Origin: Clytia hemisphaerica
Taxonomy: Eukaryota; Cnidaria; Hydrozoa; Leptothecata; Clytiidae
Length of the DNA stretch: 64,000 nucleotides
Direction of reading: 5' to 3'
NCBI GenBank assembly: GCA_902728285.1
Contig: CACVBU010000997.1
Span: 320,747-384,746, forward strand
Below are positions 1 through 11,568 of the stretch, piece after piece. The notes beneath the pieces were generated by a model. That model saw only the letters and a program-made list of their open reading frames with translations. It was not told the origin of the DNA and made no database searches. Every line of letters begins with the position of its first letter. Position 1 is the stretch's first letter. Both the position numbers and the translations under genes were made by a program.

Positions 1-994
1 GAGTTCTCTGAGAAGGTAGTTTTAGAGCGATTTGTTTTATTATATGTAACCATCATATATAACATTACAAACATTACAATATGTAATATACCTGTTATAC
101 GTATAATATGGTTTCAAATATTTTCTGGTCTGCATTATACACGGTGCAAACTGCGAAAGATCGATAAAAGCACATGCAGTTAGTCACACTAGCGTCCCGC
201 CAAAATGCATATCAAAGATTAATGCTGCGAAAGCGCTATATCGTTTACTTGACTCTCAAGCAAAAAAATGCGCCGCAAAACTTTTAAAGTGATTCATGAA
301 AAAATAACCCGGCGCTTTTTAATGAAATTAACATTTTCAAAAACTTTGAGAAATTGCCTAAAATTTGAGCCATAGATGAAAAAATTTGAGCCAAGCCAAC
401 CTTGAAAACTAATATGATGATCAACTTCCCAAGAAAAAGATCTACGGGGGAGGCGGAACCCATCTAGATCCGCGCACCGCCGGGTAGGCTGTTTCCCGGA
501 AATTTTGCCGGACCACAAGCAATGACCCATTTACATGTGCGGAATTATTTTTACTTTAGCGTATAAACAACGCCTTAAAAATCGAAGTGCTGTCTCGGGA
601 ATTGAATGACAAAATTTGGTTGGTTGATATTTGGCTGCTGCACGTTCGCAATCTGTCATTTTGTCTCATTTTAAGTTTTCAAGTTTTAATTGATTGTCTT
701 GGGATCTTGAACTTGATTCAGGTAACTCTCATCCTTGTTGTTAAAATACATCCTGTAGATGACTGATGTTGTTTTTTCTGAAAGCTTAATTTCCTAGTGT
801 GACTAACTGACATGGTTAAATTTTGATGTTTGAAACAGTTTTATATGGATGAAATTGCTTGAGAGTTATGTTTTAGATAATTCTTTGTGTTTTCCAAACA
901 TTTTCCTCTGCAATGACATTGATTAGAGTTAACCTGTCATCACTGACCTGTGACCTGCGACCTGTGACCTGTGACCTGCGTTTTACACTAACCG
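1..994 (+). mobile_element. MULE-like MITE, right part (left end off window), split by nested insertion
   Basis: The sequence matches the element at 23858-24802 almost base for base from position 1, first to 176 and then from 815. It ends in the same terminal motif, with tandem GACCTGTGACCTGCG-type 10-mers followed by TTTTACACTAACCG. That relative has a 9-bp TSD, which suggests a Mutator-like (MULE) origin. The left terminus lies outside the window, so this copy's own TSD cannot be checked. No coding capacity is visible. Confidence 0.8.
177..809. mobile_element. 633-bp nested MITE with 5-bp TSD
   Basis: Perfect 16-bp terminal inverted repeats (CAGTTAGTCACACTAG) bound the segment, and ACATG lies on both sides (172-176 and 810-814). 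The related element near 24610 reads straight through this point with a single ACATG, so the empty site is present in the same window. The interior has no recognisable protein; a 78-codon minus-strand frame at 294-530 looks accidental. The superfamily is not identified. Confidence 0.85.
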
Positions 995-1226
995 CATTCA
1001 TACCAAATAATTAATGAACTTATTTTAAGTAGGGAACTTGTGGTGTTATAGGTGCCACTATAGACTTATTGGAGAAAGAGCTTGCTGTACCCTTTTTTTG
1101 TCCTTCCTGCTCATATAAAATTTAGTTTTCTAAAAAGTTTCCCTTTTATAACGTAAATCAGACAAGGTTGGAAGAGGTTGGATTGAGAATTTGACAAGAC
1201 TGAAAAATTCTTGAAGGATACCTATA

Positions 1227-1665
1227 CATAGTGTGCACCCCCCCCCCCTAAATTAAGGGGGGGTTTTGTTGATTTGGGTTCAAAATCTTTAGGTGGGACT
1301 TCCGATTTTTTGAATTTCAGGGGGGAAAACAAGATTAGGTGGGACCTGATTTTTTAAGGTGGGATTAAGGTGGTTTGGTTGTAAAATTGAAACATCTCAT
1401 CAACATCAATCAATGATATATAACTTTAGTAGTTACCTTTTACTATTGAAACCTAGTGGATAATCTTGTACATATGACCTGTATTATACTTGAAAGAAGA
1501 CTTAAGTTTTGCTTCCTAAATTCTGCTGGGAATTCAAATTTTTCAAAATCTTGGTGGGGGATATACTTAGTGGTGGAACCATGCATGATTGATTCTAGGT
1601 GGGGGTTTTAATGTGTGCTGGGACCTTATTTTTTGGTGGGACCTGGACCCCCCTTGCACACTATG
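1227..1665. mobile_element. Probable small inverted-repeat element with C-rich ends
   Basis: A perfect 10-bp inverted repeat (CATAGTGTGC / GCACACTATG) encloses a segment that starts with a run of C and is full of GGTGGG-type motifs. No convincing TSD is visible. It is probably a small non-autonomous DNA element or its decayed remnant. Confidence 0.4.
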
Positions 1666-1951
1666 ACTATATCTTAAGCAAATTTTTTGCGAAATTCAGG
1701 AAATCTGTAAAATTCCAGGCAAAAATATCAAAGGATTTGATTACCTCTAACAGTAACAACCTTTTATAAAATTGCGGCATGTGCGCCGGATATCTCCGGC
1801 GCAGACTTGAGATCGATCTTGGCGCATAGTAGCTGGCGCCAGATTTACTCTTACTATGTACACTTTAAAACAAAGAATACGCCATACTATTGAAAATGTT
1901 AACTTTACACAGGTTATATCAGGTTGTTAATTAAGCATAAAAATCACTTTA

Positions 1952-2489
1952 AAGGGACCCCTCGCTTGTTTGTGATCTTTAGGAAATCAAACTATATTGG
2001 TCCAAAAACCCCTAACAACATATTCAAAGAACATAAAACTTACTGCTAGTTCCTGTAGAGATATCGAAAAATTCCTCTGAAAACAGTATGGCGTCTCCGC
2101 GTCTGACTGAAACCAACACAACCGGGGCTCATTGGGAGTTCTGAAGCCGATACCGATTCTCCATAAACCCGCAACTCGACTCCAAGCAAAGGGTTTTTCT
2201 TAGGAGAAGAGCGCGGATTCTAGACTGTTCAAACCAGAGCTGGCCTCTACACTCGTACTGTAATTTTCCGGTGCATTTGTGTCGACAACTTGGTGCGACA
2301 AGAGCTCGAGAAAATTCGAAGGCCTTCAGAAGCCATTTGAAATTTCTGAAAGTTGAGTGAACATCAAAATTTATAAATTTGTAATTATGGAGCGAAGAAA
2401 GAGTTTTGCATGCTAATAATTTGGGAAGTTGCTTTTCATATGATTATGAAGTGAGTGTCTTGTTATCATTTTTAAGCGAGGGGTCCCTT
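1952..2489. mobile_element. TA-flanked MITE (AAGGGACCCCTCGC ends)
   Basis: Inverted termini AAGGGACCCCTCGCTT / AAGCGAGGGGTCCCTT are each flanked by TA, at 1950-1951 and 2490-2491. This is the usual pattern of Tc1/mariner-type MITEs. The interior is non-coding. Confidence 0.65.
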
Positions 2490-2720
2490 TAAAAGATATT
2501 TGTTAATCCTATCGGGCGATAGGCGGCAAGCATTCTCTAATTCTCTAATTAGCGAGTGTCTAGAACGAAGAAGAACAAATTAGACAAAACGATGGAGTGT
2601 TCCATGTCACTTGCGCAGCAAGTTACACAATTGTTATTTGTTAACCTATCGGGTGATAGGCGGTTGGGGGACAGGCGTTCTCTAATTCTCCGATCGCTGT
2701 CCGGTCATTTTGAATGAAAA
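2490..2720. repeat. Two diverged copies of a ~150-bp motif
   Basis: The block TTAATCCTATCGGGCGATAGG, followed by TCTCTAATTCTC, near 2503-2550 recurs at 2640-2690 as TTAACCTATCGGGTGATAGG followed by the same TCTCTAATTCTC. It is a short local duplication of unknown origin. Confidence 0.45.
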
Positions 2721-3290
2721 CAAACAAGCAACATGCTGAACGGACCTACCTGGTGATCAAAGTCAGATAAAAATAGGACAAATAGCAAGAGAGTAAGAAA
2801 GTGTAATGAGCAGCTTGAATAATATAGGCACTTTTCTGCCCAAATTCGCTTGAAAAATTATTTTTTCGAAAATCAGGCTCTATCAGAATTTAAATATTAT
2901 CATTTATATAGCACTCAGGGGCCATGATGCAAAAAATAAGAAAAAAACACCAAGCCAATCTCGAGAAAAGAAAAACCGAGTTTTACGGCCAAAGAAAATT
3001 TTCCGGAAAAAAAGGCTTCAGTCACTTTTTAGAGAACCTTGCCTTTTATCTTTGTCCAAAAAATTTGAAAAAACTAATAAAGCAATTTCACACAAAGTCC
3101 AGAAAACCCCATTTATAGGCACATTTTGGCCTAAATTTGCCCCAAAAAATTATTTTTTGAAAATCGGACTTCATCAGATTTTAAATATTACCATATTACA
3201 TCAAAGTACAAAAAATCAGAAAAAAATATCGATCCAATCGCCAGAAACGCTCTGTTTCCCTAAAAATGACATAAGGGAATTTCCCCAAAC

Positions 3291-3622
3291 CCCGGGGGGG
3301 GGGGTACTTAGGCAAATGGAGGGTACGGTATGTGCCGCCCTTAAGGGTACCTTTTTTGGACTTCCAAAGTCCCGCTAAGGGTCGGAAAAATCAGAAAATC
3401 AAATTTCAGTCCCAGTAAGGGTCGGAAAAAAAGGAAAATTTCAACTTTTTACCCCCTGAAAGATCGAAATTTGGTCGAAATAGGTCAAATTAGTCCCGCT
3501 AAGGGTCGTAAAATTCCCAAAATTTTCCTTTGTTTTCTCCTTTTTAGTCCCGGTAAGGGTCCAAAGTTCGAAAGTCGGGCGGCACCCCCCGTCAGCTCGC
3601 AATCCTAGTACCCCCCCCCGGG
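3291..3622. mobile_element. hAT-like MITE, CCCGGGGG ends, 8-bp TSD
   Basis: The termini are inverted G/C runs (CCCGGGGGGGGGGTAC and GTACCCCCCCCCGGG). The 8-bp direct repeat CCCCAAAC flanks both sides (3283-3290 and 3623-3630). An 8-bp TSD is typical of hAT elements. The internal motif GTCCCGCTAAGGGTCGGAAAA is repeated in both orientations. A relative with its own 8-bp TSD is at 41893-42233. Confidence 0.75.
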
Positions 3623-3867
3623 CCCCAAACAAGAAAAACCGATTTTTACGGCAAAAAAAAAATTTCCGAAAAAAACTGCTTCAGTCACTTTTTAGAGAAC
3701 CTTGCTCTCCATCTTTCTGCCAAAAATCAGGAAAAACTAATGAAGCAATTTTGCACCAAGTCCAAAAAAAACTTATTTTTAGGTAGTTTTTGGGTCAAAC
3801 TTGCGAAAATCTGTATTTTACGACGAAAAAAATTTTCCGAGAAAAATTAATTCAACCACAATTTAGG

Positions 3868-4190
3868 TAGACAGGAGACCCGTCGTGTGTTTTTTTATAA
3901 TTTGATGTACACAAGACGGGTTCGAGCTGTGAGTCCAATATTGGACTCACATTTTTTTACAGTGGGAAATTCGAATTTAGCGCTGTCCTCACTTACTAAA
4001 ATAAAAACCAAATTTCGAAAGTTGCGCTTTCTCTAAGAAAGTGTGACCAGTAAAAGAATAACAAAATTTGATTGGCTATGTTTTCAACCGTTATTAGGAT
4101 CTGAGAAATTCAAACTCTCAGCCCGTACCATGCTATACATTTCGCCATCAGTTTATCAAAGAAGAAATCATAGCATGGATTCCCAGGCTA
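3868..4190 (+). mobile_element. MULE-like MITE copy 1, 9-bp TSD CAATTTAGG
   Basis: The element runs from TAGACAGGAGACCCG to TTCCCAGGCTA and is flanked by the 9-bp repeat CAATTTAGG (3859-3867 and 4191-4199). An inverted copy with a different 9-bp TSD is at 13853-14174, so both copies moved independently. A 9-bp TSD suggests the Mutator superfamily. There is no coding capacity. Confidence 0.85.
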
Positions 4191-4535
4191 CAATTTAGGG
4201 TACCTTGCACTCTATCTTTCTGCCAAAAATCAGGAAAAACTAATGAAGCAATTTTGCACAAAGTCCAAAAAACCTTATTTTTAGGTAGTTTTTGGCCCAA
4301 ATTTGCCCCCCCAAATTTTTTTTTGAAAATCGGGATCCGTCACATTTTGGGTATTGCCATTTTGCATCTTTGTGCAAAAAATTAAAAAAAACTAATGAGC
4401 CAATCCCGAGAAAAGCTGCTAACAAGAAAATGGTAAAAGGGAATTTCCCCAAAAAACGAAAATCTGTATTTTAGGACGAAAAAAAATTTTCCGAGAAAAA
4501 TTTCTTCAGTCACATTTTAGGGTACCTTCACTACT

Positions 4536-4925
4536 AGAACGAAAAGCATTCGTCGTGGACACACGAACGGTCAGTCATTTGTCACGAACGGTCTATCCGT
4601 TCGTCACGAATGCTTTTCGAGCGACTTTCTTTTAAAGCGTTCGTCACAAACGCTTTCTAGATTTCGACTCATTCGTGACGAACGCTTTAATAGGGAGGCG
4701 TTTGTCACGAATGCTTTATGATTTATGACGAATGCCTAAGCGTTCACGACGAGCGCTTTGCTTTTAAACGAATGTCTAAGCGTTCATGACGAATGCTTGT
4801 GCATTTTTCACGAACGCTTTTCAAATAGGGTCAAATCCAAACCGTTCGTGACGAATGGTTTGGTTCAAAGGTGTTCGTGGCGAATTAGACTATGTTTAAA
4901 GCGTTCGTCACAGTTGCTTTGTTGT
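4536..4925. repeat. Palindromic minisatellite (TTCGTCACGAACG)
   Basis: Well over ten variants of a ~13-bp near-palindrome, TTCGT(C/G)ACGAA(C/T)G, occur in about 390 bp. They are separated by short A/T-rich spacers (GCTTT, AAGC). Each unit could form a small hairpin. No flanking TSD is recognised. Confidence 0.75.
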
Positions 4926-4929
4926 TTGT

Positions 4930-6032
4930 TACAAATTATATAATCAGGAGCTCCAGCACAAAGTCATTTGCCTGGAAGCGAAATAAATATTTCATGATTT
5001 GTTTTATCACACGAGCCTTTCACTAGTTAGATGTCGATAAAGCAAACAGGGAATATAATTTTGTTGGAATTAAACATCCCTTTATCACAGAAACAAAGAA
5101 ACAAAAATTTACTTGAATTTCAAACTACAATCATCCATTAAATATTTGAGACAAAGGGGAGTTCCCGGTGTAATTTTGAACACCACAATTGATCTTCAAT
5201 ACAGTTGGAAAGGAGAGTTTTAACTCTTAAGTTTTAACACGAGACTTAGGACTTAGGACCTTAGGATCTCAGGATTTGAAAGCTCAAATTTGCTCGAATG
5301 AGGCTTGGAATATAGCCTAGAAGCCATCAAACCCCTCTAAAATCGAGATATTCAATGGAAGATTAGTCGAAGTGCTAAAATAGCAATTCTCGCCCAAACT
5401 TTAAATTCTGAAAAACGTTAAAATACACTAAAATCTCATATTTAGAGGGTGATTGTAGGGACAATAGAATTTCAAACCTCACTTGTATAAACCAGGAAGT
5501 TCTCTTTTAGACTCATCGCGTCCAGCACCTCAATTTATCCCTACTGATAGTCAACTTTTGACTTGTCACTGAAACAGGAGTGTACTGAATGTAATTCGTA
5601 ATTAAAGGGAGTTTTGAATTGAAAAGGGTTAAAGTATCTAGCGGTGAATCAAATCCCAAGCATTCTTTGCATAACTCTGAATTTTAACACTCAAAAAATA
5701 TAATCTTGATTCTTATTACTTGGACAAATGTTTCTTGATTTTTATTACTGTATGATGGCAATTCGTTACGAAAAAAAATGCCCTCGGAAGTTTGGAGTGA
5801 TTAGATTACACCCCCTTCTCACCGACCCTCTGAGACCCCTTGGCCGAAATATCGTTCCAGTGGAAAATTAGACTCTAATCTTTGTCCCCGTTGAAAATAA
5901 TCAAATAAAAAAATCCTTGCTTAAATTTGTTATGTGTGCTATTTTTCTCTATCCCCGCTGAATTTTCGGACAAATATATATTTTCTGGGAATGTTGAAAA
6001 TGTCTGTAAGGGCAAAATATTCATTAAATATA
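4930..6032. other. Stretch without recognised features
   Basis: AT-rich sequence. I see no supported exon, RNA or repeat apart from short simple tracts. Confidence 0.5.
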
Positions 6033-7738
6033 CGGCAGGTACAAAATGCATAAAACATAATGCATATTGCATAATGCATAATAGTATTGTGTAATTTACA
6101 GAACGATTTTATATTTTCTAAAACTCTCCTTTGTAGAGGCTAAAACCGCGAAAACCTCTTTAGTCTTAAGTAAATATTCCAATCAGAGGGGTTTCCCCAG
6201 ACATGATATTTACTTTTCGAATCCGAACGAAAGAGAAAACATTCGAATCATAACAACAAAGGGTTTTCCGTCAGCATAAATAATAGGAAGATGCAACGGA
6301 TCAGAAGGGTTTCCCCTTCTTCTTTCTCAAAACAAGCAATACTTTAATGGACCTACCTATTTATAAAACGAATAATTAGAATTTAATGGAAGTAATGTAT
6401 AATTTTAAATTTCGAATTATATATCTATTGGAACGGAGAAAGCAATTAAGAAACACCTTTTCGGCAGTACTAATGTGTATCTATGTGCATAAAATCGCAA
6501 AAAACTAATGAGAAAATCTCGAGAAAATCTCAAAAAACCGCTTTTTTCGGGACATTTCCGGTTCTAGCGGCCGGAAAAATTTCTTTTTTGAAAATTGGGC
6601 TCTGTCACATTTTGAGCATTGCCATTTTACATCATTGTGCAAAAAATCATGAAAATCTGTCGAGTATAAGTTGAAAAAATGAAGGAAAACCGTTTTACGC
6701 CGGTTTTCGGCTGTTCCGGCGATTTTTAAGGAGTTCCGGATTCAAAGGATGATTTTTTTGGAAATCAAACGATGCTAAGTTTTGGGCATCATCCTAAAGA
6801 ACATTTTTCTGTAAACAAAACAATTAAATAAGTTGAAAAAATGTGACGGAAATGTGAAAAAACGACGATTTCCGGCACATTTCCGGTTCTACACACCGGA
6901 AAAAATTTTTTTTCGGCAAACGGTTTCCGACACCTTTTCGGCAGTACTAATGTGCATCTATGTGCAAAAAATCGCAAAAAACTAATGATAAAATCTTGAG
7001 AAAATCTCAAAAAACCGCTTTTTTCGGGACATTTCCGGTTTTACCGGCCGGAAAAAATTTTTTTTCGAAAATCGGGCTCCGTCACATTCGAGGGTTTATA
7101 GTAATGCACCTTTGTGCAAAAAATCAGAAAAATTGAATGAGCCAATCTCGAGAAAAGTTGGTAACTAACGAACGAACTAACGAACACGGGTTAATTTATA
7201 GGACCTTCACCCCACCGGGGTAGGTCCAAAAAAGGTAAATACATAAACATTCGAATGTAAAAAGATTCGAAGTCTATTTTCTTTGACCTAGCTTTCACAT
7301 GAAGCTCTTTAATTTATATTGGCTGGATATTAGCTTATCTAACAAAAAGTATTCACATGGTTAATGCTTTTTAAGAGGGAAAATAAAGATCTTGCTATAA
7401 AATTTACGTTTTCCAGTTAGAAAAGTAATATACGGAGGAGATATTTTCGTGTTTTTTCTACACTATATTACGTTCTGTAAAATACAACTATGAAAATTAA
7501 AATGGCGGCAAGCATTTTCAGTGGACCATGGATTTTCTTCATCATCCAAAATTCAAATTTACAGCTTTCTACCCTTTATTTTCTGGCAGAAAGTGGTATA
7601 TTTAGTTTGTTGAAAGTATTATCTTTCAAATTCTCCTTATTATAGCCTCTAAAATTGACATTTTTCAGATATTATGCATTATGCATTATGTAATATGCAT
7701 TATGTTTTATGTATTTTGTACCTGCCGATTATGTTTTA
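6033..7738 (+). mobile_element. ATGCAT-TIR element copy 1, with ~0.9-kb internal insertion
   Basis: It is colinear with the copy at 8336-9156 except for extra sequence between about 6286 and 7225. That sequence is the degenerate A-rich repeat also seen at 2.8-4.5 kb (AAAAACTAATGAGAAAATC and CCGGAAAAATT motifs). The right terminus reads GTACCTGCCG. A partial duplicate of the terminal 30 bp follows immediately, to about 7758. Confidence 0.75.
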
Positions 7739-8335
7739 TGTATTTTGGACCTGCCGGTTATTAATCCAAAATCACCCGAGAATACCAACATTCGAAACTA
7801 CAAAAAAACATTCGACTGACCACTCTTATTTTGATTGGCTTAAAAATTTCGTACGATATTTTGTTAACCTATCAAAATATCGTACGATACTTTTCTTTCA
7901 ACCAATAGAAATTTCTGTTTACATCAGAGCGATTACAAAAAAGCGGAGCTATTACGGATTTATCACCCCGCTCGTCCTTTACAAATCTAAGCTAAATGTA
8001 ATAATTCACTTTATCGTCCACCTCTAAGCAAAACGCACTGTCGAATATTTTTAGATATCCAATAGCAAAATATCTCTTCCGTAGCAGCGAGTATCAAGAA
8101 AATAGTTTTTTGATCAAATAATTATTTTTTAAATGTCACATAATAGTCCGGGAGCCAAACCCAAAAAATGGCATTTTGCTTAACCCAAGATTCTACAGGA
8201 TAAACTATACATTTTTGGAATCCTCAACTATCCTAGTTTTGGAAATGGTCGGTCCCCAAAGCTAACTCCTGGTCAATTTTTCATACTGGGCCCGAGTTTA
8301 GGGGATTTGTTAAGGAAAATGCCATTCGAGGGACG

Positions 8336-9156
8336 GCAGGTACAAAATGCATAAAACATAATGCATATTGCATAATGCATAATAGTATTGTGTAATTTAC
8401 AGAACGATTTTATATTCTCTGAAACTCTCCTTTGCGGAGGCTAAAACCGCAAAAACCTCTTTAGAAGAGTTCCTTGTAAACATTCCAATCAGAGGGATTT
8501 CCCCAGACATAATATTTACTTTTCGAATCCGAACAGATCCGAACGAAAGAGAAAATATTCGAATCATAACAACAAAGGGTTTTCCGTCAGCATCAGATCA
8601 GATAAAAAAACAACATAAACATTCGAATGTAAAAAAGATTCGAAGTCTATTTTCTTTGATCTAGCTTCCGGATGAAGCTCTTTGATTTATGTATATTGGC
8701 TGGATATTGGCTTATCTAACAAAAAAGCATTCACATGGTTAATGCTTTGTAAGAGAGAAAACCCGTTGAAATTTATTAGCAATTGTTCGAAAAGATCTCT
8801 GAGAAAACCCAGAAAGATCTTGCTATAAAATTTACGTTTTCGAGTTAGGAAAAGTAACATACGGAGGAGATATTTTCGTGTTTTTTCTACATTATACTAC
8901 GTTCTGTAAAATACAACTATGAAAATCAAAATGGCGACAAGCATTTTCAGTGGATCATGGATTTTCTTCATCATTCAAAATTCAAATTTACAGCTTTCTA
9001 CCCTTTATTTTCTGGTAGAAATTGGTATATTTGTTTTGTTGAAAGTATAATCTTTAAAATTCTCCTTATTATAGGCTCTAAAATTGACATTTTTCAAATA
9101 TTATGCATTATGCATTATGCAATATGCATTATGTTTTATGCATTTTGGACCTGCCG
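8336..9156 (+). mobile_element. ATGCAT-TIR element copy 2, uninterrupted
   Basis: The element is about 820 bp, with ~50-bp inverted termini CGGCAGGTACAAAATGCAT... / ...ATGCATTTTGGACCTGCCG. It gives the uninterrupted form of the family. No transposase is visible; the open frame at 8957-9181 is accidental. Confidence 0.75.
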
Positions 9157-9159
9157 ATT

Positions 9160-10565
9160 AAATATATGTGTTTTTTCTTGACAGATTTTAAGTCGTAACA
9201 ACACTCAATGAAAACAAGGAACATTGGCTCTATATAGACTTCTACTTTCTGAAATATGTACATGTTAGTATCATCTCCATCAAGTTTTTGTCCGTTACTT
9301 TTACCCCCTTCCCACCCCAGGCTGAAAAATTCTACCAGATCTGTGAGAAGGGGTGTTACATTTACTTGATTCCAGATTCTTTTTAGGTGTGATCAAACTT
9401 TCAGCCTGATTTGTAATTGGATGAAAATTTGCGTGACTCATTTTATGTTTTTTATATTTAAAAAATATTACAATGAACAAATTTAGGCGATTTTCTTGAT
9501 CGTAACGAGAATATGGTATGATGTATGTATATGGGGGGATAAGAGAGGGCTGCCGATCGGGGACTAATTTATTTAGTCTCTTTTTTCAGCATGATATACA
9601 ATATTTAGATTTAAAAAAATTGAGACAGTGCTTGTAAGTACAAATTACTGGTTTGAGAAAAAAAAACATTGGTGGTTAGAAGTTTTATATCGTGTAAAGT
9701 TATCAAGGTGAAGTACTAACATTGTAGGATTCATTATCTCACAGTTTGAATATCTCGATATTTCGGCTAGCGTTTCTTCGACTTTTAAATTGCCGTGTCG
9801 AGCTTTTATTTAGGTCAAAGGAGGTTGCTGTTCTTGAGGGGGTATTACAAATAGTGATGATTCTTGACTTCATCTCTAAAAGGTTAAAAGGTCTTCTTAA
9901 TCGACTTTCTACAACCGAAAAGTATAAAATATCAATTCTATCATGCGTCGATCTGACATGAAAAGCGAGATTAAAATCATGCATCTTGTGATGTTTTTCT
10001 TAAACGAGCCGATCTATCAATTTGTACGTATTTTTCTGTCCGACATTAAGTGTCGTAACAAACTATACACTCTTATCTTTTTCCTTAGAAAGACAAATCG
10101 TTCAAGCACCAAGGCAAGAAGCATAGTCATGAGTCAATCGTTCTCGTTTGAAGATAGAGTAAAGAGTATAAAGAGAATTTTTTTAAAGACAAGCCGAAGA
10201 TACGTTTCAGCAAGATGAGATACGAGCTTTTTTTAACGAGCAGTTCGTTGTTCATTCATTCATTCATGTTCGTATTGACTTTGTTTCATGTTATTTTCTT
10301 CATGTATAGTTGACGTACTCTAATTCGATCTTCAAGGGGAATTGGATTCTCATCGAATGAGGGGAAGCTCCCGAATAATAGAGCGTCGTACATGAGAGTT
10401 TCTTGTTGACTGTGACTTTCAATTTTATCGAATAAGGGAGCGCACCGAATAGTAGAACGTCGAATTAGAGAGCGTCAACTGTATAAGTTCGTTCATCCTC
10501 GTTTGGATAATCGCTAACAATATTTGTCAAATTACAGCGTTTGTTTAATAAATCACATTTTAATA
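9160..10565. other. Stretch without recognised genes
   Basis: Frames of 71-91 codons at 9739-10218 overlap on both strands and show no recognisable domain or codon pattern. No repeat family was identified here. Confidence 0.5.
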
Positions 10566-10572
10566 TTTGATT

Positions 10573-11117
10573 CAGGGGGGGGTGAAGCAGTTACTACAAG
10601 ACATCATGCCGGTTAGTACCGTGGTGGTGTGCCATATGAATTGGATAAAATCACTTAGTACTCAGATGTACTAACTGCAAAAAAGGGTGGTCCCCTGCTA
10701 AAAATTTGCCAAATTTTGGTACTAACTGTGTAAAAAATAGGATTTTGTGAGAAAATTAAAAAAAAAGACAATATTTTAACAAAAAAGATTTTGGGGAAGT
10801 AGATTTTTTTTTCAAATTTTCGAATTTTTTTTTTTTAAATCTTAAAAACAATTTGCTGGTTGCAATAGAAATTTGATTTTCTAAAATGTTGTTTTTTCCT
10901 ATTGAAAGCTATGGAAAATTGAATCATTTTTAAGATATTAAATTTTAGTTGATTTGATTTTATTGAATTTATGAAGGTCAAAAGCCTTTTTCAAGGCTAA
11001 TTTCAGTTAGTACTAACTGTACTAAGTGTACCAAGGTGGTGGTGTTACTAACTTCTTCCGAGAAAGCAGTTAGTAGATATGATGTCTTGTACTAACTGCT
11101 TCACCCCCCCCCCCCTG
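10573..11117. mobile_element. hAT-like MITE, CAGGGGG ends, 7-bp TSD
   Basis: The termini CAGGGGGGGGTGAAGCAGT and ACTGCTTCACCCC...CCTG are inverted. TTTGATT flanks both sides (10566-10572 and 11118-11124), with one further near-match giving about 8 bp. CAGGGG ends with a TSD of about 8 bp are typical of hAT elements. The interior repeats TAGTACTAACTG-like motifs. Confidence 0.75.
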
Positions 11118-11559
11118 TTTGATTTACTATGGTTTGGATAAACGACAATCATTTGTTTACACGCTTTGAGAATCGACTGCACCGTAATTCCACAAATTTG
11201 ATTGAAATCGTGGATTTTGCATTCTGAGATGGGTCATTTTTCATTCTATATTTTACCATCAAGGTGTTAACGAGACTAATTTGTAAAACTACTTATCTTT
11301 TAAGTCGGATATTAGAGTTATGACTTAGAATTTCTTCATTTCCCAGTCATTTTCTAATCAGCGCCGCATTAGGAAGTGCGGCGCTTATTGGAGGGCGGCG
11401 CTCATTAGAGGACGGCGGTCTTAAAATTTTTGAGGTTTTCGGTGCGGCGCTCTTTAGAGGGCGGCGCTAGATAGAGGAAATACGGTATCTAAAAGAAATC
11501 GAACGGACTGAGTCATTTCTGTCGTCCTATCAACAGTTCGTTAAATTAGTATTTTTTTA
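11118..11559. other. Stretch with a small GC-rich direct repeat
   Basis: Otherwise plain sequence containing three copies of GGCGGCGCTCATTAGAGG-like motifs (about 11370-11480), probably a remnant of a small element. A related GTGCGGCGCTTATT motif appears near 37390. Confidence 0.35.
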
Positions 11560-11568
11560 GTCTTGCTG

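Larger units (their letters stand above)
2820..4520. repeat. Degenerate A-rich interspersed/tandem repeat block
   Basis: Several loosely related ~120-170 bp units contain motifs such as AAAAATCAGGAAAAACTAATG, TTTTTGAAAATCGGGCTC and GCCATTTTGCATC. Short open frames (2924-3118, 3052-3378, 4292-4474) come from this composition and are not protein-like. The same family recurs at 6470-7170. Two MITEs (3291-3622 and 3868-4190) have inserted into the block. Confidence 0.5.
6033..9156. mobile_element. Composite element: two like-oriented MITE copies within one 10-bp direct repeat
   Basis: The outer ends read CGGCAGGTACAAAATGCAT at 6033 and its inverse ending CCTGCCG at 9156. The 10-bp direct repeat ATTAAATATA lies immediately outside (6023-6032 and 9157-9166). 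Inside are two copies of the same element, at 6033-7738 and 8336-9156, separated by about 0.6 kb. Neither copy alone has matching flanks, so the composite behaves as the inserted unit. Terminal inverted repeats of about 50 bp consist of ATGCAT-type repeats. Confidence 0.75.

Noticed and set aside
9739..10218. Overlapping 71-91 codon ORFs
   Set aside because: Frames occur on both strands, with no domain, no splice context and no codon bias visible.
10573..11117. G-quadruplex regulatory element at the G/C runs
   Set aside because: The runs are the terminal inverted repeats of a TSD-flanked MITE, which explains them better. The same holds at 3291, 23068 and 41893.
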